64,000 nt of DNA from the NCBI RefSeq assembly GCF_030503735.1, contig NZ_CP073096.1:1364001-1428000 (forward strand). The letters run 5' to 3'. Below, piece after piece: positions 1 through 8,779 of this stretch. Below the pieces are notes generated by a model. It did not search any database. It was given only the letters and a program-made list of their open reading frames with translations, and had not been told where the DNA came from. The stretch is from Corynebacterium tuberculostearicum (GTDB lineage Bacteria; Actinomycetota; Actinomycetes; Mycobacteriales; Mycobacteriaceae). Numbering within the stretch: the stretch's first letter is position 1; each line of letters opens with the position of its first letter. A program made the position numbers and the translations under genes.

Positions 1-252
1 CTTTCTGCGTCCGATGAGGTCACCCCAGCGCGGCAGAAATAGTGAGAATAGTGCCGCGGCCGTAAAGAATGCCGTTTGCGTCAGGCCGATCTGTGCGGTG
101 GTGGCGCCCAGCTCATCTTCCATCGTCGCCAAGGCAGGCGAGAGCATCGACGCATTGAGCTGGAAAGCGAACACCGCCGTAAGCAGTGCAAACATCAATG
201 GAATATAGGAGCTGGGCTGGAGCTTAGCTGGCTCGGAGGTGGTGGAAGTCAT
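1..252 (-). CDS. MFS transporter, N-terminal part (runs off window)
   Basis: Only the first 84 codons are present; the gene continues beyond position 1. The protein starts MTSTTSEPAKLQ, followed by a hydrophobic helix (about residues 17-37) and a second helix ending in RWGDLIGRRK, which matches the conserved loop-2 motif (GxxxDxxGRR) of the major facilitator superfamily. This placement of two helices followed by the motif fits the start of a 12- or 14-helix MFS permease, often a drug or metabolite exporter. The substrate cannot be told from this fragment. The gene is divergent from the PhoD-like gene, with about 115 bases between the starts. Confidence 0.8.
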   Translation of the reverse strand, partial: MTSTTSEPAKLQPSSYIPLMFALLTAVFAFQLNASMLSPALATMEDELGATTAQIGLTQTAFFTAAALFSLFLPRWGDLIGRRK

Positions 253-367
253 GGCTACCAATTTAGTGCATGCTCCCTTTCTCCATATTTCTTTTAGATT
301 TAACCAGCGATTCACCCCGACTACTTAGGCTGGAAAAGTTCCTTTTAAACCTCTTGTGGAGCTTTGT

Positions 368-1918
368 ATGCCTTACTCAAATAGTCGTTCTTCTTTTAAT
401 CGTCGTAACTTCCTGCAGATTGCAGGCGTTTCGGCCGCAGCGGTGGCTGCGGGTATTAATGCGCCGGCGAAGGCGAGTGCGCAGTCGAGCCTGAGTTCAT
501 GGGGATCCTCGCAAGGCGGTGAACTGCCGCAGGATTCGGAGCTTTTTGGACTAGGTGTAGCTGCGGGCACGCCGCGGCACGATTCGATGATCTTGTGGAC
601 CCGCTTGGCCCCAGAACCGCTGGCCGAGGATGGTCATGGTGGAATGACCGGCGGCGATGTTCGCGTGGGTTGGGAGGTTGCGAAGGATGAGGGGTTTGGA
701 GACGTCGTCAAGCAAGGCGAGGCCCTAGCCCAACGCGAGCTGGCGCACTCGGTGCACCCGCAGGTGACTGGGCTGGAGCCTGCAACTGAGTATTTTTATC
801 GCTTCCGCGTGGATGGCAAGGTGAGCCCAGCAGGTCGGTTTAAAACTCTGCCCGCGCCCGGCGCGAAGGTGGATGATTTCACCTTCACCGTAGCTTCCTG
901 CCAGGCGTGGTACCACGGCTATTTCACCCCGTGGAAGCACATTGCGCAGGAACCGGACCTGGATATGACGATTTTCGTGGGTGACTACATCTACGAATAC
1001 GGCATTGTGGAAGGCGATAATTTGTGGCGCCAAGGCGCAAGCGTGCCCGATGTTTTCAAGGCCAAGGTGGAGACTCTGGAACAGTATCGCCTGCGCTACT
1101 CGCTCTTTAAATCCGATGAGCACCTGCAGGCCGCGCACGCACGCGCCGCAATGGCGATTGTGTGGGATGACCACGAGGTAGAAAATAACTACGCCGGTAA
1201 TTGGTCCGAGGTTGGTACCAAGGCCGAACACTTCCTCTACCAGCGCGCAGCTGCCTACCGTGCATTTTATGAGAATCTTCCGGTGGCCCCGCCCGCGCTT
1301 CCCGATGGCCCCAATAACCGCATCTATGATTCCTTCGATGTGGGCACGCTAATGCGTTTTAATCTGGTCGATACCCGCCAATACCGCGAAGAATCTGCAG
1401 AAGACGCCAGCATCTTGGGCGCGGAGCAGGAGCAGTGGCTCAATGATAAGCTCGCCACTTCCCCGGCACAGTGGAACGTGGTGGTCAATAGCGTGGTCGT
1501 CGTACCGATCGCCGATAGCGCCGACCAGTGGGACGGCTTCCCAGCAGCACGTCGCCGGCTTATCGAATCCTTATCCAAGGTCAGCGATCCCGTTGTCTTC
1601 ACCGGCGATATTCACCAACACTGCGCTGCCGAGATCCAATCCGAATCCGGCCAGCCCGTAGGCGTGGAATTGGTCGCTACCTCCATTGCTTCCGATGGCG
1701 ATGGCTTCGCCGGTTCCAAGAGCACCGAATGGCTGGAAAAGCCATATGTGAAGGCCATGGATAAGCGCCGTGGCTACATCAAGGTGCGCGCTTCCCGCGA
1801 GCACCTCGATTCCGAATTCGTCGTCGTGCCCTGGATCGAGCGCGATGATACCGCCCCGCGTGAGACTGCTTTCTCCTTCCGCACCAATGCCGGCGAGCAC
1901 ACGCTGCGCTCCCTCTAA
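368..1918 (+). CDS. phoD: PhoD-like alkaline phosphatase / phosphodiesterase, Tat-exported
   Basis: This 516-residue protein opens with a twin-arginine signal (NRRNFLQIAG, then a hydrophobic stretch ending near AKASA), so it should be exported folded. The mature part has PhoD metallophosphoesterase features: an FnIII-like N-terminal domain, a metal-binding run with ASCQ and GDYIYEYG, WDDHEVENNY, and VVFTGDIHQH near the C-terminus. PhoD enzymes hydrolyse phosphodiesters and phosphomonoesters outside the cell with Ca and Fe, often under phosphate limitation. I chose the ATG at 368 because GGAG lies six bases upstream; a GTG four codons earlier lacks a good ribosome site. The next gene follows after 21 bases with its own GAAAGGA site, so the two are probably co-transcribed. 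Confidence 0.9.
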   Translation: MPYSNSRSSFNRRNFLQIAGVSAAAVAAGINAPAKASAQSSLSSWGSSQGGELPQDSELFGLGVAAGTPRHDSMILWTRLAPEPLAEDGHGGMTGGDVRVGWEVAKDEGFGDVVKQGEALAQRELAHSVHPQVTGLEPATEYFYRFRVDGKVSPAGRFKTLPAPGAKVDDFTFTVASCQAWYHGYFTPWKHIAQEPDLDMTIFVGDYIYEYGIVEGDNLWRQGASVPDVFKAKVETLEQYRLRYSLFKSDEHLQAAHARAAMAIVWDDHEVENNYAGNWSEVGTKAEHFLYQRAAAYRAFYENLPVAPPALPDGPNNRIYDSFDVGTLMRFNLVDTRQYREESAEDASILGAEQEQWLNDKLATSPAQWNVVVNSVVVVPIADSADQWDGFPAARRRLIESLSKVSDPVVFTGDIHQHCAAEIQSESGQPVGVELVATSIASDGDGFAGSKSTEWLEKPYVKAMDKRRGYIKVRASREHLDSEFVVVPWIERDDTAPRETAFSFRTNAGEHTLRSL

Positions 1919-1939
1919 ACCCCGAAAGGACAATTCATC

Positions 1940-2845
1940 ATGGGACTTTTTAGCTCGCTTTCCTCTTCTTCCTCTCGCCCCGGTTCTTCCCGCAAGAACT
2001 CTTCTGACCAGGATTCCTCTACCCCAGCTCCTAGTGCGGTTGCTGCTCCACCGGCCGTAACCGGCATTCAGGCAGAGCCACAGCTCATGGAAAACTACAT
2101 CACCTGGGAGCCCGCCTCCTGGGACGTTGTTTTGGATCACTACCGCGTCATCGGCACCGATCCCAACGGGGTGGACGTGCTGTTGGGCAAGACCATCTTC
2201 CCCTTCTTCCGCCACTCCCGGCGCGATGTTGCCGGTGAAAAGTGGTCCTACTACGTCAAGGTAGTAGATGCTTCCGGTACCGAGTCCTCTCCTTCCGGCA
2301 AAGCGACGTCTTCCTCCCTGCCTTCGGTCACTGCTGGCACAGCGCTAGCCACGATTGGTTCCTTCGACCGAAAAGGCACAGAGTTTCAGTACTCCCCCAA
2401 GGACTACAAAAAGATAGTCACCACGCACCCAGACCAGACAATCACCGTTGGACCGGATGCTAAGCCTGCCGACGTCCCCTATCTCCTCCCCGGCCCCGGC
2501 GATAAGTGGGCGGGAAGCAAGGCCTACACGCTGAAGTGGACGGTGAAATTGGATAAGCCCACCGCGAGGGCGGCACTGGCGCTATGGCTCATTGATACCA
2601 CCAAGCTCGGCGGCATTCTCGATATCACGATTAATGACTTTCATAAACAAATAGAGCTCCCACAGGGTGCAACGCAAGGTTCGCGCCAAGGCGATGCCAG
2701 CGGGGACCCGACCCCGCTGCGCCCGACAGCAATCGAGTTTGATCTCGCCGAAGATACCCTAAAGGAAGGAGAAAACCAGCTGGTTTTCACTCTCCGCGAA
2801 GGAGGCTGGCTTGCGTGGGATGCACTGGGGATTTTTGCTAAGTGA
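1940..2845 (+). CDS. FnIII plus rhamnogalacturonan-lyase-like domain protein, function unknown
   Basis: This 301-residue protein has three visible parts: a Ser/Pro-rich low-complexity N-terminus (residues 1-40), a fibronectin type III-like domain (about 45-125, with ITWEPASWDVVLDHYRV and WSYYVKVVDASG), and a C-terminal beta-sandwich (about 135-301) resembling domain III of polysaccharide lyase family 4 (IGSFDRKGTEF, LKWTVKL, TAIEFDL, GWLAWDALGIF). No lyase catalytic domain is present, so it may be a binding protein. It lacks an obvious signal peptide even though its upstream neighbour is Tat-exported; hitch-hiking export with PhoD is an inference only. The ribosome site GAAAGGA precedes ATG 1940. 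Confidence 0.72.
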   Translation: MGLFSSLSSSSSRPGSSRKNSSDQDSSTPAPSAVAAPPAVTGIQAEPQLMENYITWEPASWDVVLDHYRVIGTDPNGVDVLLGKTIFPFFRHSRRDVAGEKWSYYVKVVDASGTESSPSGKATSSSLPSVTAGTALATIGSFDRKGTEFQYSPKDYKKIVTTHPDQTITVGPDAKPADVPYLLPGPGDKWAGSKAYTLKWTVKLDKPTARAALALWLIDTTKLGGILDITINDFHKQIELPQGATQGSRQGDASGDPTPLRPTAIEFDLAEDTLKEGENQLVFTLREGGWLAWDALGIFAK

Positions 2846-2976
2846 CACCACGCAGACGGTTTTCCTAGACTTGGAAAATTGTTCACCGGTTTCTGCTGTA
2901 CGGTAGTAACATCTGCATATTCTATCTACCTCGCTAGCATCGCTAGTCTCCGATGCTGAAAGGACCTAGCCCCCGT

Positions 2977-4170
2977 ATGCCTACTGTTTCTGATCGCCTA
3001 AACCGCGCCCAGCAGAATCATAATGCGGTGATTACCATCATCCCGTTTGATGAACACGCGGTGGATCTTTCACCGACCCTCAAGGGGCTGCCGGTGGCGT
3101 TCAAGGACATTGTGGATGTGGCGTACATAGCAACCACCTGTGGCTCCAAGGTCAAAGCCGTCCGCACACCGGTAAAGGACGCGCCAGTGGTACAGCGTCT
3201 CACGGCCCAGGGCGCGCTGCCGGTGGCGAAGGCGAATCTACAGGAATTTTCCTATGGCATTTTAGGCGATGCCTCCGCGTATGGACGCGTTATCAACCCG
3301 CGCGATCCCGAAGTATGCGGCGGTGGGTCTAGCTCCGGGTCCGCCGCTTTAGTGGCGTGCGGTGCGCTCGACCTGACAGTTGGTTCCGATAGCGCAGGCT
3401 CGGTGCGCGTACCGGCCGCCTGCCAGGGCGTTTTGGGCTTTAAGCCCACCTTCGGGCTGATTCCGGTAGAAGGGGTCTTCCCCTTTTCCCCCAGCTTCGA
3501 TTGTATTGGTTTCTTTGCCAGCTCGATTGACCTGATTGAGCAGGCTTTTATTGCCACTGCGGATGAGGAGCCGGCCGCGGCGCAGGACGTTTCTGCTGTT
3601 GATGTCACGGCCCTTAGGGCCAAGGGCGAGCGCTTCGTCGATCTTCTGGCGGGGCTGGAACGATCAGACTTTGAGCTCACCGAAGGTGCGGACTTGGAAG
3701 ACACCATCGCCGCCACGGCCGAGCTCTACGAGCCGATGCGCTTGAAGGAGGTCTATGACGTCCACCGGCCGTTGCTGAACCAGCGCGATAAGTACCAGGA
3801 CGTGATCCTGCAGCGCGTACTGGGCGGGGAAAATATCAGCCAGGAGGACTACGACGCGGCTGCACGGGGCGTAGAGAAGCTGCGCGAAGAAGCCCTTGCC
3901 CTGCTTGCCGACGCCCCCATTATCCTCACCCCTACCCTCGATTCCGGCCCCCTCAAGTGGTCCGATATCACCCCGGATAATACCGCGGAATCGGCCGCGA
4001 GCCTGCGGCGCTGGACCGAGCCTTTCAATGTGCTCGGATGGCCGGCAATTACGGTGCCGCTGCGCGGCGAAGAGGAAGAAGGCGTGGGTGATGCGGTGCA
4101 GGTCGTCGGCAAGCCGGGCGAGGACCTGACCGTCCTGCGCGTTGCCCGCGCCCTGCAGCCCCTGCTCTAA
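2977..4170 (+). CDS. Amidase (amidase signature family)
   Basis: This 397-residue enzyme of the amidase signature family hydrolyses an amide bond with a Ser-cisSer-Lys triad. The catalytic Lys lies in GLPVAFKDIVDV (about K43), the cis-Ser loop is GGGSSSGSAAL, and the nucleophile is in GSDSAGSVRVPA (about S142). The family includes GatA, allophanate hydrolase and many general amidases; it is shorter than GatA (about 490) and no gatB or gatC is nearby, so a stand-alone amidase is most likely. I prefer the ATG at 2977 over 2953 because GAAAGGA lies between them, though the spacing is long. Its last bases overlap the end of the convergent 2H phosphoesterase gene. Confidence 0.85.
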   Translation: MPTVSDRLNRAQQNHNAVITIIPFDEHAVDLSPTLKGLPVAFKDIVDVAYIATTCGSKVKAVRTPVKDAPVVQRLTAQGALPVAKANLQEFSYGILGDASAYGRVINPRDPEVCGGGSSSGSAALVACGALDLTVGSDSAGSVRVPAACQGVLGFKPTFGLIPVEGVFPFSPSFDCIGFFASSIDLIEQAFIATADEEPAAAQDVSAVDVTALRAKGERFVDLLAGLERSDFELTEGADLEDTIAATAELYEPMRLKEVYDVHRPLLNQRDKYQDVILQRVLGGENISQEDYDAAARGVEKLREEALALLADAPIILTPTLDSGPLKWSDITPDNTAESAASLRRWTEPFNVLGWPAITVPLRGEEEEGVGDAVQVVGKPGEDLTVLRVARALQPLL

Positions 4171-4676
4171 GCCCCTGCTAGAAGGGTCTTTTCCTGCGTG
4201 CGCGGCCGCCAATAGGCGGCCTCGACGGCGGTAAGTTCCTTGAAGTGCGCTGAGGTGAGCTCGTCCATCGCTTGGATATAGCCGGGAACTTCTTCACGCG
4301 GCAGGCGCAAACCCATTGTCAGGTGCGGAGTCCAGCGCGGCCCGCGCCCGTCCGGGTTTGCGGCGCTGATTTCTCGCGCGGCAGTCTCTAACTCGTCGGT
4401 AGTCTCCAGCAGCCAGGCCACCGTCTGTTTACGCTTGGTGCCAAAAATGACGTTTCCTACCCGGCGAAAATCCGCCGGAATAACAGGCGGCAGCAACTGC
4501 GCGGCCAAGTCCACAACCTCTGGCCGCATTTCCGGGGAGAAAGTGATCGTGATGTGCGGGCGTTGATGCTGGACGGGAAAGCCGCGCTCGGCAAGGCCGG
4601 CAAAGATTTCGCGTACTTGGTCTTCCTGCTTTTGCGGCAGGTAGAGCAAAATATTATCCGGCGATGCTTTACTCAC
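4167..4676 (-). CDS. 2'-5' RNA ligase family protein (2H phosphoesterase)
   Basis: This 169-residue protein carries the two HxTx motifs of the 2H phosphoesterase superfamily: HITIT near residue 41 and HLTMG near residue 121. These histidines act on 2'-3' cyclic phosphates or 2'-5' linkages in RNA or small nucleotides; LigT, ThpR and CPDase belong here. The length is typical for a bacterial single-domain member. It sits alone, convergent with the amidase and divergent from the PTS gene, so the context gives no substrate hint. Assignment to the superfamily is firm; the exact reaction is not known. Confidence 0.82.
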   Translation of the reverse strand: MSKASPDNILLYLPQKQEDQVREIFAGLAERGFPVQHQRPHITITFSPEMRPEVVDLAAQLLPPVIPADFRRVGNVIFGTKRKQTVAWLLETTDELETAAREISAANPDGRGPRWTPHLTMGLRLPREEVPGYIQAMDELTSAHFKELTAVEAAYWRPRTQEKTLLAGA

Positions 4677-4780
4677 AGGCGAGCGTTCCCTTTCTGTAGT
4701 GGAGTGCTTCCAGCGTACAGTCCAAGAAGTGGATCACTGCCTCTTGTGCCAGCGCAAACGTTTGCCGTTTAATGAGAGTC

Positions 4781-6679
4781 ATGAGCACTTCAGAATCATC
4801 GCCCCTCATCCTCGCCATCACGGCGTGTCCGACGGGCATCGCGCATACCTACATGGCGGCCGAAAACCTCGAGGCCGCAGCCCAAGAATTGGGCTACCGT
4901 ATCAAGATTGAAACTCACGGTTCCATCGGCGTCGAAGGAACCTTTAGCAAGCAAGATATAGAAGAGGCTGATGCCATTGTCATCGGTGCCGATACTGTAA
5001 TTTCCAAAGACCGCTTCCATGACAAACGCCTCGAGGCCGCCGGTGTGGACGAGGCCATCAAACACCCGAAGGAACTGCTCAGCAGGTCCTTGAGCGCCTC
5101 GCGCTGGGAGGGCACTTCCGAGAAAACGGAAGAAGAGGCACCGCGTAAAAATAGCGTTGGTCAAACCTTGTACAAGGCGCTGATGAACGGCGTCTCGCAC
5201 ATGATCCCGTTCGTGGTGACCGGTGGTCTGCTCATCGCGGTCGCCCTCTCTATCGGTGGTACCCCAACGCCTGAGGGCATGGCGATCCCGGAAGATAGCT
5301 TCTGGAACACCGTTAATGAGCTTGGCGCACTGGCGTTTTCGCTGATGGTTCCGGTGCTCTCTGGCTATATTGCGGTGGGCATCGCGGATCGCCCGGGCCT
5401 TGCCCCTGGCCTTATTACCGGACTCATCGCTACCACCGGCTCGCTTTACGGTTCTGAGGCAGGTGCCGGATTCTTGGGCGGCATTGTCACCGGTATTTTG
5501 TCCGGTTATGTGGCTCTTGCCATTAAGAAGATTCCGGTACACAAGTTCATCGCACCGATTTGGCCCATCATCGTCATCCCGATTTTCACCACGCTGATCG
5601 TGGGGCTCATCTTCATCTTGCTCATTGGCGCACCAGTTTCGGCCGCGTTCGAGGCAATGACCAAATATCTCGCTGGAATGCAGGGCTCCTCCGTCATCGT
5701 GCTGGGTCTTATCCTGGGCGCCATGATCGCCTTCGATATGGGTGGTCCCTTTAATAAAACAGCCTTCCTCTTTGCCGGCGGCATGATCGCGGCCGGCAAT
5801 GCGGCACCCATGGGCATGGCAGCATGCGCGATTGCCGTACCGCCTCTCGCCGTTGGTGTAGCTACGCTCCTGCGCCGCCGGTGGTTTACCAAGGCCGAAA
5901 ATGATGCGGGCATCGCCGCGTTATTCATGGGATTCTTCGGCATCACCGAGGGCGCCATTCCGCTCGCGGCCGCACGCCCGCTACAGGTCATCCCCGCCAA
6001 TGTTGCCGGTGGTGCCGTAGCCGGTGCGCTCGCCGGTCTTTTTGGTGCACGAGACCACGTCATGCACGGCGGCCCGATCGTCGCGGTGCTCGGCGCAGTA
6101 GACAATGTCGCAGGATTCTTTATTGCCATGCTTGCCGGTGTCGCAGTCTGTGCTGGCCTTATTCTCCTGCTAGTGGGATTGACGCAGCGCAAGGATAAGC
6201 CGCTTGTTGCTGTCGATACGATTAGCCTCGATAAAGACCTGGGTTCTTCTAGCGAAGAGGTCATTCGCTCTATGGTGAAGCTCACCTCTGCGCGCATGTC
6301 TGATGCGGAAGCAGTCGCGAGCGCCGCATTGAAGCGCGAATCTACCCGTTCCACTGGTGTGGGTCACGGCGTGGCCATTCCGCACGCTCGGTCTGCCGGG
6401 GTGAAGGTACCAACTCTCGCCTTCGCGCGCCTTCCGCACGGCGTCACGTGGGCCGAGGGTGAGGACCCGACCACCTTGGCCTTCCTTATTGCCGTTCCGG
6501 ATAACGCCGGAAAGCAGCACCTCAAGCTGCTATCCAAGCTGGCCCGCAGCATCATGAAAGAGGACTTCCGCGCACAGCTCCACGGTGCGAAGACGCGCAA
6601 GGAAGCCGCCGACATCATTTCAAAGGTGCTCTCCCCTGCACCATCGACTGACAAGGCGGCCGCAACCACCCCGGCCTAA
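4781..6679 (+). CDS. PTS fructose-type permease, EIIBCA one-chain form
   Basis: This 632-residue phosphotransferase permease has, in order: a fructose-class EIIB domain at the N-terminus (phosphorylated Cys about C16 in ITACPTGIAHT), an EIIC membrane domain with roughly nine or ten helices (about 125-450, including FGITEGAIPLAAARP), and an EIIA domain at the C-terminus (phosphorylated His about H535 in VAIPHAR). It would import and phosphorylate fructose or a related hexose using HPr. As I recall it, the C. glutamicum PtsF order is A-B-C, so B-C-A is notable. No 1-phosphofructokinase or regulator is adjacent. ATG 4781 is preferred to 4772, but both have weak ribosome sites. Confidence 0.88.
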   Translation: MSTSESSPLILAITACPTGIAHTYMAAENLEAAAQELGYRIKIETHGSIGVEGTFSKQDIEEADAIVIGADTVISKDRFHDKRLEAAGVDEAIKHPKELLSRSLSASRWEGTSEKTEEEAPRKNSVGQTLYKALMNGVSHMIPFVVTGGLLIAVALSIGGTPTPEGMAIPEDSFWNTVNELGALAFSLMVPVLSGYIAVGIADRPGLAPGLITGLIATTGSLYGSEAGAGFLGGIVTGILSGYVALAIKKIPVHKFIAPIWPIIVIPIFTTLIVGLIFILLIGAPVSAAFEAMTKYLAGMQGSSVIVLGLILGAMIAFDMGGPFNKTAFLFAGGMIAAGNAAPMGMAACAIAVPPLAVGVATLLRRRWFTKAENDAGIAALFMGFFGITEGAIPLAAARPLQVIPANVAGGAVAGALAGLFGARDHVMHGGPIVAVLGAVDNVAGFFIAMLAGVAVCAGLILLLVGLTQRKDKPLVAVDTISLDKDLGSSSEEVIRSMVKLTSARMSDAEAVASAALKRESTRSTGVGHGVAIPHARSAGVKVPTLAFARLPHGVTWAEGEDPTTLAFLIAVPDNAGKQHLKLLSKLARSIMKEDFRAQLHGAKTRKEAADIISKVLSPAPSTDKAAATTPA

Positions 6680-6694
6680 ATTGTCTTGTACCTG

Positions 6695-6728
6695 AAAGCG
6701 CTCAGCAATTGTCCCGCTGGGCGCTTTT
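6695..6728 (+). terminator. Rho-independent terminator after the PTS gene
   Basis: A 12-bp stem (AAAGCGCTCAGC pairing with GCTGGGCGCTTT, one G-T wobble) with a nine-base loop runs straight into TTTT. It lies 15 bases after the PTS stop codon. Confidence 0.9.
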
Positions 6729-7241
6729 CTTATGCCCACACCGCGCAGGAATGGGGCGGATGGGGCGGTGTCGCGGAGGGGCAGCGGTAGCGCGGCAGGT
6801 ACAAGCGAGACTAGGCCCCGTCATGGCGCTCTCTTACGTTCCTTAGGCGGACAGAAAACCACAAGGTTCCTTATAGGGTTTGCCAAGAATCGCACCGGTT
6901 TTGCCAGCAACGAACTTAAAACAAGGGCCACATACCTTAAAACAATCTCATTTCCCTGGGAACCTGAGATATTGGTTGAAATCTACCCCCGTGGGGGCGG
7001 GGAACTGAGCGGCATCGCTGAGGGAATTTAGGGGTTTCCTAGCTCAAATCGAGAAATAACTAAGAGGAAATTAGTTTTACGCGACATCAACTTCATGAAT
7101 CCTAATATTTGCTGGTCAGCTGGATTCTACCCGGTCGGAACTGATTAACTTTTAAGTGAAAGGGGACGGAAGTTAGCCGTTAACACTCCTAGATCCCCAC
7201 CTTATAGATTCCTGCTAGGTCCCAGTAGAAAGGTACCGCCC
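6729..7241. other. Long intergenic region before the CAP protein
   Basis: About 510 bases hold no gene I can support; a 99-codon frame at 6732-7031 lacks a ribosome site and any family resemblance. Visible structure: a nested inverted repeat at 6945-6970 (ATCTCA / TGAGAT around TTCCCTGGGAA), a CCCCC-GT-GGGGG hairpin near 6986-6998, and an AT-richer stretch around 7050-7165 that probably contains the promoter of the CAP gene. The 5' leader could be long, but I could not match a known riboswitch. Confidence 0.5.
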
Positions 7242-7805
7242 ATGTTTACCCCCAAAGTTCACTTCTCCGCTAAGAAGTTCGTCGCTCCGGCACTGGCAGC
7301 AGCCGTCGCCCTCGGTGTTGGCGTAGCTCCTGCAGAGGCGTCCAGCTCCTTCGGCAACTTCGGCCGCGTGAACCTTCCAGCACCATCCGTCAACCTGCCT
7401 GCCGCTCCGGCTGCCGCTGCAAAGCCGGTTGCTCCGGCCTCCAACCGCGTACAGAACATCATCAATCACACCAACGCTTACCGCCAGGCACACGGCCTGC
7501 GCCCGGTTCGCGCCAACGCCGCACTCAATGCACTGGCTCAGGATTGGGCAAACCAGCTGGTTCGCGCCAATAAGCTCAGCCACCGCCCGCAGCACTGGAA
7601 CTACTACCCTTCCAACATCCCGGCCGGCGGCGAGAACGTACTGCAGGCGTGGAGCGACTACTCCGATGCACAGCTGGTTAAGCTCTGGTACGAATCCCCG
7701 GGCCACCGCAAGATCATGCTCGACCCGCGCGCCAAGACCATCGGAGTCGGCGTTGCCATTAACTCTGAAGGCAAGCTCTACGCTGTCCAAAACTACGGCC
7801 GCTAA
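7242..7805 (+). CDS. Secreted CAP-domain (SCP/PR-1) protein
   Basis: This 187-residue protein starts with a Sec signal peptide (about residues 1-33, ending near APAEA), has a short Pro/Ala-rich linker, and then a bacterial CAP domain (about 68-187). The conserved cavity residues are visible: His in LSHRPQ, Glu in GGENVLQ, and His in SPGHRKIML, with a GVGVA strand near the end. CAP proteins are extracellular; their molecular function in bacteria is mostly unknown. AGAAAGG stands ten bases before the ATG. The gene is monocistronic, between a long upstream region and a strong terminator. Confidence 0.9.
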   Translation: MFTPKVHFSAKKFVAPALAAAVALGVGVAPAEASSSFGNFGRVNLPAPSVNLPAAPAAAAKPVAPASNRVQNIINHTNAYRQAHGLRPVRANAALNALAQDWANQLVRANKLSHRPQHWNYYPSNIPAGGENVLQAWSDYSDAQLVKLWYESPGHRKIMLDPRAKTIGVGVAINSEGKLYAVQNYGR

Positions 7806-7854
7806 AGATTTCACAAGCTAGAACCTTCGAACCTTTGGGCTCTAGCAGGCCATG

Positions 7855-7895
7855 CCGCCTCCTCCCGGACCTCGCACCCGGGACGGGGCGGTTTT
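7855..7895 (+). terminator. Rho-independent terminator after the CAP gene
   Basis: Arms at 7855-7868 and 7878-7891 form a GC-rich 14-bp stem with one mismatch and one wobble, then TTTT. It isolates the CAP gene from the pxp operon. Confidence 0.88.
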
Positions 7896-7944
7896 CTCGT
7901 GCCTGGGTGGGGGTGCACACGCGGGTAAATGAAACGTAACCGCC

Positions 7945-8000
7945 TTCACAAATGACAGTGGCGAGGGTTACACTAAAGGGCATTCGAATTGTTCAACAAT
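7945..8000 (+). promoter_or_regulatory. pxp operon promoter with palindromic operator
   Basis: TTCACA (7945-7950) and TACACT (7969-7974) are spaced by 18 bases and match a sigma-A type promoter. The perfect 13-base palindrome ATTGTTCAACAAT (7988-8000) lies just after the expected start of transcription, where a bound repressor would block it. The same TTGTTCAACAA core lies in the promoter of the divergent DUF1445/NRAMP arm, so the GntR/FCD regulator of this cluster is the likely ligand-responsive binder (inference). Confidence 0.6.
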
Positions 8001-8017
8001 CTTAAGGACGGTGTTGA

Positions 8018-8779
8018 ATGTCCTCGCTCCATATCGATCTCAATGCGGATTTGGGAGAAACCACTGCGGGCAATCCGGTCGCAGATGACGCAGCGATGCT
8101 GGAAATGGTGTCCTCCGCAAACGTGGCCACCGGCTTCCATGCGGGCGACCCGCACTCGATTGCCGGCACGCTCAAGGCGGCCGCAGAAGCAGGCGTGACC
8201 GTAGGCGCGCACGTGGGTTATAACGACGCCGCAGGTTTCGGCCGCCGCTTTATCGATTACAACCCGGACGAGCTTGCAGACGAGGTGACCTACCAAATTG
8301 GCGCGCTTGATGCTTTGGCTCGCGCCAATGGAACCACGGTCTCCTATGTAAAACCGCACGGTGCGATGTATAACGCGATTGTGAAGGATAAGGCGCAGGC
8401 AGAAGCCGTCATCAAGGGTATTAAGGCCTTTGGAGACTTGCCGGTGATGTTGCTGCCTGGGGGTGTAGCGGTGGACGTCGCCAAGCACAGCGGGCTTACC
8501 GTCATCCGTGAGGCCTTTGCGGACCGCAACTACAACCCCGATGGCACGCTGGTCTCGCGCAAGGAAGCCAATGCGGTGCTCGGCAGCGCCGATGAAGTGG
8601 TACAGCGAGTACTGGAGGTAGCACAGACCGGGTCGATTACGGCCGTGGATGGCACGAAGCTTGAGGTGGATGCGCAATCCGTATGCACCCACGGTGATTC
8701 ACCTGGCGCGGTGAAGCTACTGCGCGGCGTGGTGGAGCGCCTGCGTACAGAAGGCATCGAGATTCGGAGCTTTATCTAA
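8018..8779 (+). CDS. pxpA: 5-oxoprolinase subunit PxpA (LamB/YcsF family)
   Basis: This 253-residue protein is a clear LamB/YcsF family member: IDLNADLGE at the N-terminus, ANVATGFHAGDP, GAHVGYND, KPHGAMYN and VCTHGDSPGAV are all family landmarks. PxpA works with PxpB and PxpC as the ATP-dependent 5-oxoprolinase, which opens 5-oxoproline (pyroglutamate) to glutamate in the cytoplasm. Its stop codon overlaps the start of the pxpB-pxpC fusion (TAATG), so translation is coupled. It is the first gene of the operon, behind a promoter with a palindromic operator. Confidence 0.95.
   Translation: MSSLHIDLNADLGETTAGNPVADDAAMLEMVSSANVATGFHAGDPHSIAGTLKAAAEAGVTVGAHVGYNDAAGFGRRFIDYNPDELADEVTYQIGALDALARANGTTVSYVKPHGAMYNAIVKDKAQAEAVIKGIKAFGDLPVMLLPGGVAVDVAKHSGLTVIREAFADRNYNPDGTLVSRKEANAVLGSADEVVQRVLEVAQTGSITAVDGTKLEVDAQSVCTHGDSPGAVKLLRGVVERLRTEGIEIRSFI

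Noticed and set aside
6732..7031. 99-codon frame after the PTS terminator
   Set aside because: No ribosome site, Arg/Gly-rich odd composition, starts in the terminator T-run, no family resemblance.
7030..7241. Possible ydaO/c-di-AMP riboswitch before the CAP gene
   Set aside because: GGGGACGG occurs once, but the other conserved boxes of that riboswitch are not found in order.
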